Of a stretch of DNA of 18,964 bases, positions 1 to 7,400 are shown one piece after another (within the stretch, counting starts at the first letter, position 1; the number at the start of each line of letters is the position of its first letter). A model generated the notes under the pieces. That model had not been told where the DNA came from. It made no database searches and saw only the letters and a program-made list of their open reading frames with translations. Location: NCBI GenBank assembly GCA_050252415.1, contig JBFWKZ010000032.1, forward strand, positions 1 to 18,964. The letters run 5' to 3'. This DNA comes from Heteroscillospira sp050252415. Lineage in GTDB: Bacteria > Bacillota > Clostridia > Oscillospirales > Oscillospiraceae. Both the position numbers and the translations under genes were made by a program.

Positions 1-1
1 G

Positions 2-106
2 CTGCGCTCCCTACGGCCGGGACAGTGGGTCAAGGTGACGCATGCCGCGTTTATGACGATGAGCATTCCGCCGCAGGCCACCGCTTACCGGATACAGGTG
101 CTGTAG
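2..106 (+). CDS. C-terminal fragment of an unrecognised protein
   Basis: An open frame enters from the left edge and stops at TAG 104-106, giving 34 residues. The end reads GQWVKVTHAAFMTMSIPPQA and then TAYRIQVL. The pattern GxxVxVxHxAxMTxSxPPQxTAxxIxV resembles the C-terminal strand of small secreted OB-fold-like domains such as DUF3221 proteins, where a 'PPQ' motif precedes a last beta strand. This similarity is from memory and covers only the last ~28 residues, so the family is a suggestion. A terminator follows 40 bases later, which supports a real gene end here. The start and most of the gene lie outside the window. Confidence 0.5.
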   Translation: MRSLRPGQWVKVTHAAFMTMSIPPQATAYRIQVL

Positions 107-142
107 CCTAGCGCTCCTATTTGCCCCTCGCGCCCAAAAACG

Positions 143-175
143 AAAAGGCCGCCGATACAGAATCGGCGGCCTTTT
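143..175 (+). terminator. Rho-independent terminator (possibly bidirectional)
   Basis: A perfect 10-bp stem, GGCCGCCGAT (147-156) pairing with ATCGGCGGCC (162-171), has a 5-base loop, a TTTT tract on the right and an AAAA tract on the left. It ends the gene that stops at 106. It is also hairpin I of the three-hairpin repeat copy A. Confidence 0.85.
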
Positions 176-284
176 CAGCTTGTAGACAAAGCTTATCTGC
201 CGCAAAGGCCTCGCAGAGTTTTGCCGCCGGAGCGGCAAAATAAAGTCAAGGCATTTTCGGGCACGGCGTGTACGCGCCCGAAAA
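143..284. repeat. Three-hairpin intergenic repeat, copy A
   Basis: Three hairpins are joined by linkers that recur in copy B (9424-9569). Hairpin I is 147-171. Hairpin II is 219-240, TTTTGCCGC/GCGGCAAAA. Hairpin III is 254-284, TTTTCGGGC/GCCCGAAAA. Between I and II lie GTAGACAA (183-190) and GCCTCGCAGAGTTT (about 208-221). In copy B the linkers are kept as GTAGACAA and GCCTCGCAAAGTTT, while the stems have different sequences that still pair. This looks like a dispersed structured element rather than chance. No known family is assigned, and the transcribed strand is uncertain. Confidence 0.65.
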
Positions 285-320
285 TTCTTCTCAGACTGCT
301 GTGAAAAAAGCATTTGTCTC

Positions 321-349
321 TTGATAACTGCGGCATTGTTCGATATGAT
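321..349 (+). promoter_or_regulatory. Sigma-A promoter for the phospholipase-like gene
   Basis: TTGATA (321-326), a 17-base spacer and TATGAT (344-349) make a near-consensus vegetative promoter about 75 bases upstream of the start at 426. Just downstream, CATGATC (363-369) and GATCATG (381-387) form a perfect 7-bp inverted repeat in the predicted 5' leader. That could be a small operator or hairpin; no factor is identified. Confidence 0.6.
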
Positions 350-425
350 TAATCCGATGGACCATGATCCGATTTAACACGATCATGATTGGAGATTTTA
401 AATCAGACGGAGGGGACGTGCGCTT

Positions 426-1202
426 ATGCCATCTTGTGCGGCACATTTTCAATTCGGCCAGGACGTTCTGAGCCGGCTTACGCCCGACATTGCGGAGATA
501 GTCTGCGCCCATAAGCAGACGTATGATATCGGCCTGCAGGGGCCCGATATCTTCTTTTATTACAAGCCCTACAGGGCAAATGAAATTTCGAAATACGGAA
601 AACAGCGCCATGCGCAGCCCGCTTCCGCAATGTTTACGCCCATACTTGCGCATAAGCGGGAAAAGGCGGCTCTTGCCTATTTACTCGGACTGGTCTGCCA
701 TTACGCGCTTGACCGAAGCTGTCACCCCTATGTGGGCGGACACAGCCGGAACACCGCGGAGCACATGGCCATGGAAGCCGCCTACGACGCCCATATCATC
801 CGGCGGCAGGGACTTTCAATGGACCGGCACACCCTGATTCCGGCGTCCGGCCCGGACTATAAGGCGATGGCGTCTCTTTGGCCCGGAATGACGGCCGCAA
901 CGGTAAAGCGGTGTGTCCGGGCCATGCGGCGGTATACCCGGCTGCTTGACCATAAAACGCTGCTCAATTTCTGTGAAGCGGCGGTACACAAAACCGGCGC
1001 GTTTGACTATATGCTGCTTCCGGATACCATTGACGAGCGGCAGGCTGAGTACTGCCTGGCCCTGGATGGATTTTATGAAATGGCGCTGCACGAATGTCCG
1101 CGGCTTATCGCAAGGGCGGTCGATGCGATGGGAACGAGCGGGACCTGTTACGACGACTTCGGACTGAATCATGAGGGAGCGCACCCCAATGATCAGGCTT
1201 GA
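426..1202 (+). CDS. Zinc-dependent phospholipase C-like protein
   Basis: The 258-residue protein has the all-helical fold signature of the zinc-dependent phospholipase C / alpha-toxin N-domain family. These enzymes hydrolyse phosphodiesters such as phosphatidylcholine with three zinc ions. The ligand pattern is almost complete: H7, D41 (in LQGPDIFFYY), H62, H92 and D96 (CHYALD), H100, H113 and E117. Secreted family members use a mature N-terminal Trp as another ligand. Here there is no signal peptide and no such Trp, so this belongs to the cytoplasmic-looking branch common in Clostridia, whose substrate is unknown. GGAGGGG lies 10 bases before the ATG. It has its own promoter at 321-349 and no obvious partner; the next gene has a separate promoter. 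The family call is secure; real phospholipase activity is not shown. Confidence 0.85.
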   Translation: MPSCAAHFQFGQDVLSRLTPDIAEIVCAHKQTYDIGLQGPDIFFYYKPYRANEISKYGKQRHAQPASAMFTPILAHKREKAALAYLLGLVCHYALDRSCHPYVGGHSRNTAEHMAMEAAYDAHIIRRQGLSMDRHTLIPASGPDYKAMASLWPGMTAATVKRCVRAMRRYTRLLDHKTLLNFCEAAVHKTGAFDYMLLPDTIDERQAEYCLALDGFYEMALHECPRLIARAVDAMGTSGTCYDDFGLNHEGAHPNDQA

Positions 1203-1489
1203 CTTATAGGAAGTTGGAAACCCGGCTTTTACCGTGATGACAGCCGCCGTTACTTTGCTCTATTGCAACAGCATCTCCCCGAAAGCGGCATCGGCCCGGC
1301 CAATTCAGCGGCCTGCCGGGTTATGTTTTCCGAGGGGACCGAGCGGGCCGGTTTCCGCGCAGTGATATATTGAAAATTATACTCTATAAAATCGACAAAT
1401 TATCTGGTATAATATTCCCATTCGGCTATGGCATCCCCGCGCAGGTCACCCGCGCTTATTGACCCTATCATGGAATCAAGGTGATATTT
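1203..1489. other. Intergenic region between phospholipase-like and LuxR genes
   Basis: No gene is visible in these 287 bases. There is no convincing U-tract terminator. AACCCGGC (1219-1226) and GCCGGGTT (1315-1322) are complementary but 88 bases apart. The promoter of the regulator is near the right end. Confidence 0.5.
1405..1413 (+). promoter_or_regulatory. Extended -10 promoter of the LuxR regulator
   Basis: TGgTATAAT at 1405-1413 is a consensus extended -10. The hexamer 17 bases upstream (TATAAA, 1385-1390) is a poor -35, which an extended -10 tolerates. It would give a leader of about 70 bases. Confidence 0.5.
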
Positions 1490-3970
1490 ATGATCTACCA
1501 GCAGCATTTTCTCGTGCGAAAACGCATTAACGACGAACTCAGGTATGCCTTTCAGTTTCCTTTGACCATTGTGACGGCCGCGATGGGCTACGGAAAGACG
1601 ACCGCCGTGCGAGAATTTTTGAAGAGCGCCGGGGCCGACGCCGTCTGGCTGTCGATCGAGCGCGACGAGTCGTCGGCACAGTATATCTGGAGCATGCTGA
1701 TGAGACAGATGTGCAAAGTGAGGCCGGAGCTCGGAAGCCGGCTCCTCGCGCTGGGTTTTCCAACGGATGCCGCACAGCGCGATAAAATAAAACAAATCAT
1801 TGAAGACCACGCCTATCGCTCAAATACCGTGATGGTGATCGACGACTATCATTTTGCGCACTCTCCCCTGATGGACGCATTTCTTGAATCGCTTGTCCGG
1901 TCGCCTGTCGACGGCCTTCATATTTTTCTTCTGTCACGAACCGTCCCAGACCTCAGCGTCGATGAACTGTGCCTAAAAAGCTATTGTTATCTGATCCGGC
2001 ACCGTTACTTTGAGTTTACACCCGAAGAGATAAGGGAATACTTTCGGCTCTACGGCTTTAACCTGACGGATAAAACCACGCGTTCGGTCTACGACCTGTC
2101 GGAGGGCTGGGTGTCCGCGATCTATTTGATCATGCGGCGCTATGCCGATATCGGCAGGCTGGAATCGGGCGGGAGCATTGAACGTCTGTTTGAAACGGCC
2201 GTTATGCCGAGATATACCGAAAAGGAAATCGCGCTCCTGAAATCCCTGAGTCTGTTTGACAACTTCACCCCGAAGCAGGCGGTGTTTATTACCGGAGAAG
2301 AGGCCGCGGCCGGAATCCTTGAAGACCTGAGCTTCGCCAATTCGTTTATCCGCTTCGACGCGCAGAGCGGCGTCTACCGAATCCACAATATTTTTAACGA
2401 TTACTTGAAAAAGCTGATTGAAAAAGCGCCGCTGGACACAGCGGTGGATACGCTGTACGAACGCTCCGGGACATGGTGCATCCAAAACGGCGACAGCCTT
2501 TCCGGCCTCAGCTATTACCGGAAGGCAAACCGGTTCGACCTGATCCTGAACGAATTTTCAAAAACCAGCATTACGCAAATTTTTGACAGCAATCCGGATT
2601 TTGTTTTGGACTTATTCAGGGCCATTCCACGCCATGTGAAATACCGGCATCCGATTGCCTATATCGCCTATATCGGCTTTTATGTCACAAATGTGGATAT
2701 TGCGGAGGGCGAGGCGCTTTTAGACGAGGCGGAAGCGCACTACAATTACGATGCTTGCGTTCCCGCCGAAATGAAAACGCGTATTGCCGGGGAGATCAGG
2801 CTGATCCGCACTTACGCGGCCTTCAATCACGTGTCCCGGATGTACGACGGATTCAAAGCCGCACACGCCCTGCTGGGCGGACAGTCCCGGGTGGCCAACA
2901 AAGATAAGATCGTGACCTTCGGGTCGCCGCATATCCTGTATCTCTATCACCGGGACAGCGGCAAATTGCTGCAAACCGTGGAATACCTTGAAAAGCTGTC
3001 TCCTTACTATCAGGAATTGTCCGGCGGCTGCGGAATGGGATTCGACGAGCAGTTCAAAGCCGAGTATAACCTTGAGACCGGCAATCTGGACCGGGCTGAG
3101 ATTTTCGCGTACAAAGCGATTTATAAGGCGAGCCGGACGGACCAATTTTCCGTCATCATCTGCGCCAAGCTCACGCTGATGCGAATCTGTGCGGCCAGAG
3201 GCAATTTTAAAGCCGCGCTTGAAATTCTGGACGCCCTAAGCGTTGAAGCGGAGGCCGTCAACGCCCCGATTCTGAACAGCGCGGTCGATTTGTGCGCAGG
3301 CTATATCCAGGGGCTCCGGGGAGAGACCGCCGGATTTGCAAGCTGGCTCAAAGACGGCGCCATCAATAAAAGCGACATTCTGTACCAGGGCATCGGGTTT
3401 AATGATATTGTCTATGGGAAATATCTTCTGCTCACAAAGGAGGATATCAGGCTGGAAGTATTCATTGAAGATATGCGGCATAGTTTTTCCGCCTTTCATA
3501 ATCTTTTTGGAATGCTTCATGCGGATTTGCTGGACGCCGCATGCAAATACAGGCTTTACGGCAGGGCGGCCGCCCTGCCCTCCCTGGTGTCCGCCCTGGA
3601 CCTCGGCAGAGCGGATAATGTGCTGCTTCCCTTTGCGGAGTATGGCGAATACCTGTCGGATATGCTTGCCGCACTGCAAAAAAGCGCCTGTGAAGACCGC
3701 TATCTCAATCGGGTCGCGCAATTTTCGGCACAGTACGCCGCGAACGTGAAACGAAGCGGCCCTGAAAAAAATTCTCTCATACGGCTTTCAAACCGTGAGA
3801 TGCAATTTTTACAGCTGATCGCGGACGGAAAAACCAATCGTGAAATTGCCTCCTCTCTGTTTATCGCCGAGGTGGCCGTTCGAAAGACCATGACCTCGCT
3901 GTACCGAAAGCTTGACGTGGCCGGCCGCACCACAGCGGTCAAAAAAGCCGTCGAGCTGAAATTGATCTAA
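1490..3970 (+). CDS. MalT/LAL-type LuxR transcriptional regulator
   Basis: This 826-residue protein has the architecture of large ATP-binding LuxR regulators. An N-terminal STAND-type ATPase carries Walker A (AAMGYGKTT, about residues 30-38) and Walker B (VMVIDDYHF, about 115-123). A long helical TPR-like middle follows (about 300-740). The C-terminal LuxR helix-turn-helix spans about 764-826 (LSNREMQFLQLIADGKTNRE, then a typical recognition helix). Such proteins bind a ligand and ATP, oligomerise and activate transcription. The ATG at 1490 is preferred because AAGGTG (1478-1483) sits 6 bases before it; an in-frame GTG at 1481 would add three residues but lies inside that site. It is monocistronic: its own promoter is upstream and a strong terminator follows 50 bases after the stop. 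The target and inducer are unknown. The next genes downstream (DUF2442 and SLH protein) are candidates by position only. Confidence 0.88.
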   Translation: MIYQQHFLVRKRINDELRYAFQFPLTIVTAAMGYGKTTAVREFLKSAGADAVWLSIERDESSAQYIWSMLMRQMCKVRPELGSRLLALGFPTDAAQRDKIKQIIEDHAYRSNTVMVIDDYHFAHSPLMDAFLESLVRSPVDGLHIFLLSRTVPDLSVDELCLKSYCYLIRHRYFEFTPEEIREYFRLYGFNLTDKTTRSVYDLSEGWVSAIYLIMRRYADIGRLESGGSIERLFETAVMPRYTEKEIALLKSLSLFDNFTPKQAVFITGEEAAAGILEDLSFANSFIRFDAQSGVYRIHNIFNDYLKKLIEKAPLDTAVDTLYERSGTWCIQNGDSLSGLSYYRKANRFDLILNEFSKTSITQIFDSNPDFVLDLFRAIPRHVKYRHPIAYIAYIGFYVTNVDIAEGEALLDEAEAHYNYDACVPAEMKTRIAGEIRLIRTYAAFNHVSRMYDGFKAAHALLGGQSRVANKDKIVTFGSPHILYLYHRDSGKLLQTVEYLEKLSPYYQELSGGCGMGFDEQFKAEYNLETGNLDRAEIFAYKAIYKASRTDQFSVIICAKLTLMRICAARGNFKAALEILDALSVEAEAVNAPILNSAVDLCAGYIQGLRGETAGFASWLKDGAINKSDILYQGIGFNDIVYGKYLLLTKEDIRLEVFIEDMRHSFSAFHNLFGMLHADLLDAACKYRLYGRAAALPSLVSALDLGRADNVLLPFAEYGEYLSDMLAALQKSACEDRYLNRVAQFSAQYAANVKRSGPEKNSLIRLSNREMQFLQLIADGKTNREIASSLFIAEVAVRKTMTSLYRKLDVAGRTTAVKKAVELKLI

Positions 3971-4019
3971 AGCCCGTTTCCTGAAAAGTATCGCATGCGA
4001 TAATATTTTTTTGCTCTAG

Positions 4020-4050
4020 ACTCTGCTATCATGGATAGCAGAGTTTTTTT
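4020..4050 (+). terminator. Terminator of the LuxR regulator
   Basis: ACTCTGCTATC (4020-4030), the loop ATG, GATAGCAGAGT (4034-4044) and a T tract to 4050 form a textbook intrinsic terminator. The MITE-like element begins immediately after the T tract. Confidence 0.93.
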
Positions 4051-4051
4051 A

Positions 4052-4213
4052 GGGCTTGTTTGTAAAATGGGCGTGCGTGGCTGACGAGACCTGTTTTTCG
4101 TCCTGCAAGTCGATTTTTTTGCGGGAATAATTGGTTTATTGCAAGAAAAACCGGCGCGGCAGGGCGGGAGACAGGGCCGTCAGACGTGTGCGGTCGATTT
4201 TACAGGCAAGCCC
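4052..4213 (+). mobile_element. MITE-like element, copy 1
   Basis: The 162-bp non-coding element has terminal inverted repeats GGGCTTGTTTGTAAAAT (left) and ATTTTACAGGCAAGCCC (right, two mismatches), flanked on both sides by TA as a target duplication. Its ends and an asymmetric core (TTGCGGGAATAATTG, then GGTTTATTGCAAGAAAA) match copy 2 at 9259-9418 in the same orientation; the rest has diverged. It has no open frame of its own, so it would need a transposase in trans. The TA duplication suggests an IS630/Tc1-like or IS5-like parent, not determined. It sits exactly between a terminator and the ribosome binding site of the next gene. Confidence 0.75.
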
Positions 4214-4230
4214 TAGTGGGAGATAGGCCG

Positions 4231-4464
4231 ATGTCAAAAATCATAACCGCACTCGCCCATGACAATTACACACTCGAGATCGCGCTGGATAACCGGCACC
4301 GGATTGTCTACGACATGAAGCCGCGGCTGCAGTCGGTCCGATTCTGCACGCTTTCCGACTTGAACCGGTTTAAAGCCTTTCATATTGAAAGCGGCAACAC
4401 CATTGTGTGGGACAGCCTGTGTCAAATCAGCATTGACGAAATTATTTGCCAAATTGAGAGATAG
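4231..4464 (+). CDS. DUF2442 family small protein
   Basis: A 77-residue protein matching the DUF2442 pattern: a leading beta strand, then NYTLEIALDN (the usual 'L.v.FdNG' segment), VYDMKPRL, an F..L.D.nrF segment, and NTIVWD followed by ISIDEI at the end. The biochemical role of DUF2442 is unknown. Some members accompany DUF4160 proteins in toxin-antitoxin-like pairs, but no such partner is seen here. The ATG at 4231 is chosen because GGGAG (4218-4222) is 8 bases upstream; the same frame opens earlier inside the MITE, which is not credible as coding. Its stop is 12 bases before the SLH gene start, so the two are probably co-transcribed. Since a terminator precedes the MITE, any nearby promoter must lie in or at the edge of the MITE. 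Confidence 0.75.
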   Translation: MSKIITALAHDNYTLEIALDNRHRIVYDMKPRLQSVRFCTLSDLNRFKAFHIESGNTIVWDSLCQISIDEIICQIER

Positions 4465-4476
4465 AGAGGAACAATC

Positions 4477-7400
4477 ATGAGCAAAAAGAAGTTTTTATCC
4501 GTTCTGCTTACCTTAAGTATGGTGCTGAGCCTGCTTCCCGCCGTGACCATAACGGCAAGCGCGATTTCGGCGGGCATCACGGCAGACTACGCGTGGTATA
4601 CGGACGGCCCCAGCGAAGAAGACGGCTTTTATCACATCGGCACAGCCGCCGATCTGGCGGGGCTTGCCAATCTCGTCAACTTCACGGACAGTGCGGCGAG
4701 CGGGCAGAGCGCCGCTGTTCCCTTCAGCGGAGAAACCGTTGTGCTCGACGGCGACATCGACCTGAGCAGCGGCGTGACATTTACGTTTGAGGCCGACACG
4801 GGCCTTGTCGCCGTGACCGATGGGGCAGACACCTTTTACCTCGGCACCGGCGTTGTGGGCAATACCGACGGCGGCAATACCGTCTTTGATGTGACGGCAA
4901 GCGTCATAGGCACGGTGTACACCGATGATGCGGGAAATATCGGCGACGCCCCCTTTGCGCTGAACCCCTGGGCGCCCATAGGCGGCGACGGCGCCGCATT
5001 TTCCGGCACCTTTGACGGCGGCGGCCACACGGTCAGCGGCATGTATATTAATTCTTCCCCGCTCAGTTATCAGGGGCTGTTCGGCTATGGTGAAGACTGC
5101 ATTATTCAAGATGTCAATCTGGATAACGGCTTCATCTGCGGCGCAGACCAAGTCGGCGGCATCGCCGGTTATCTCAATCGCGGTTCCGTGTCCGGGTGCA
5201 CGAACAGCTGTACGGTTACCGGCATCGGCGAAATTACGCCATACTACTCGAATTATTATGTGTATGTCCACCTGGGCGGCATTGTCGGCTCAGTCAACGG
5301 CAGCGGAAGCGTGTCCGATTGCCGGAATACCGGCGTTATCAGCAGCATACCGCTGTACACCTCCAGCGTAACCTCCATGAGCATCTATGTCGGCGGCGTC
5401 GTGGGCTATATTAAAGACTTAAGCGGCGTCGTGGTATCCGACTGTGTCAACACCGGCAAGGTCAATACGGACGGTACCAACGAGATAACAAGAACGATCT
5501 ACGCCGCCGGCGTGCTCGGTTATATTACAGGTTATGATGCAACGGTTTCAAACTGTGAAAATCACGGTACGATAGGCGGGACCGGCAGCTACGCTGCCTA
5601 TGTCGGCGGCGTGCTCGGTTATCTCTATAATAGTGTTTCACTGTCGAACTGCACAAATACCGGAGATGTCACCGGCAGCAGCGGCATCATGGCCTACGCC
5701 GGCGGTGTGGCCGGTTTTTCAAATGCCGTTTCACTTTCGGGATGCCTAAACACCGGCAATATCACCTCCACAGCGACGTACGGATACGCAGGCGGCATTG
5801 CCGCCGCAGCGATAGCAACATCGATTACCGACGCCAATAACGAGGGACCCGTATCCGCTACGGGCACCGCCGAAGCGATGGCCATGGCGCCGCCTCGTCA
5901 TGGAACTATAGGTGTGGACAATCTTGCCGGGGGAATTGCAGGCCATTTTTATGGCGGGGGCACCGCATCGAATTGCCGGAACAGCGGCGAAGTAAACGGC
6001 ACTATTGTCGCCTCGAATACATTGGGCGGCACTTCCCATATCGGCGGTATTATCGCTTACAATAATGGTAATACGGTGATAAACGCCTCCAATACCGCAG
6101 ACGTGACAGGCACAGGCACAGGCACAGCCACAAGATCCGTATCGATCTATATGGGCGGCGTTACCGGCGTCAATACCGGCACACTGTCAAACAGCTATAA
6201 TACCGGCAATATTACGGATACCGGCACAAACCTATCGGAAGTTTATCTCGGCGGCGTGACGGGACAGACCAATAAAATTTTGAAAAACGGCTATAACACG
6301 GGCAGTGTTTCCGGCACCGGCACCACGGCCTATGTCGGCGGCGTGGCCGGTTTCCAAGTGCCAAGCGTCACCAGCGAGCTGAGTTATTGCTATTGGCTCT
6401 CCGGCGCAGCGCAGACCGTTAACGGCACGGCACGAACGGATGGCTTTGCCGTCGGCGGCTATTATTATAGCAGTTATCTGGCTGCCGGAACGGATGACTA
6501 TTCAACGAATTTTTCCAATTCCCATATCACGGACTGCTATTCATTTGACGGCAGCGGCACGGCATGGGCGCTCACCGGCGGCGCTTATGACATAACCCCC
6601 GCCAGCGGCAGTTCTGCAATTTCATCGGGAGAAAACGCTCCCCTCGTCGATGCGCTCAACACCTGGGTTGATACGGCAGATTATGATATGTGGTCTTCTG
6701 ACCGGGATTCCTCCCCGGTAAACGGCGGTTATCCGGTGCTGTCGGCTGTCTATAAGCCGACGCTTTCCGGCACGCCGACCATCGCGGTGACCAACGGCTG
6801 CGGCGAGAGCGCAGACCGGATCAAAATCGGCGCGACGCTGACCGCGACGGCAAATACAGCGCCGGAGACGAACCTCTCCTATCAGTGGCAGATATCAGAA
6901 GACGGCGCTGTCTGGGAAAATGCCGCCGGAACGGGAAATACTGCCGCCGCCTATACCGTGGACGGTGCCGATGCCGGGAAATACCTGCGTGTCATGGTCA
7001 CCTCAAGTGATACTTATGGCGCTGTCTGCTCCGCGTCCAGCGCGCAGGTGCCCTATACGATCACGCTGACGGCTTCCGGCAGTACCGGGACGGACGCCGT
7101 CTCCTTCAGCGGCGTCTCCTCGGCATCGACCGTATACAAAACAGACAGCTCGGTCACCATTTACTACACACTGGCCGACAGCGGAACAAAGGCCAATACG
7201 CTGAGCTTTTCCGGCGGAACCGTCACGGGGGCAGCGACTCCCGGGACCGGCAGCGCAACCTATACCGTAAACAGTGCGGATGCTTCAAACGGCGTCATCG
7301 CCATTGCGGCAGCGTTTGCACATGCTAATTATGGCGATATCACCGGTACCCCGACCATCGCCGTGACCAACGGCTGCGGCGACAATTCAGATCAAATCAA

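Noticed and set aside
1219..1322. AACCCGGC and GCCGGGTT as a terminator or riboswitch
   Set aside because: The arms are 88 bases apart with no U tract and no recognisable aptamer core.
4186..4230. An earlier start for the DUF2442 frame
   Set aside because: The extra residues are encoded by the MITE end, and the best ribosome binding site serves the ATG at 4231.
4513..5271. A 252-residue minus-strand open frame
   Set aside because: It is antisense to the signal peptide and N-terminal part of the SLH protein, and reflects codon bias only.
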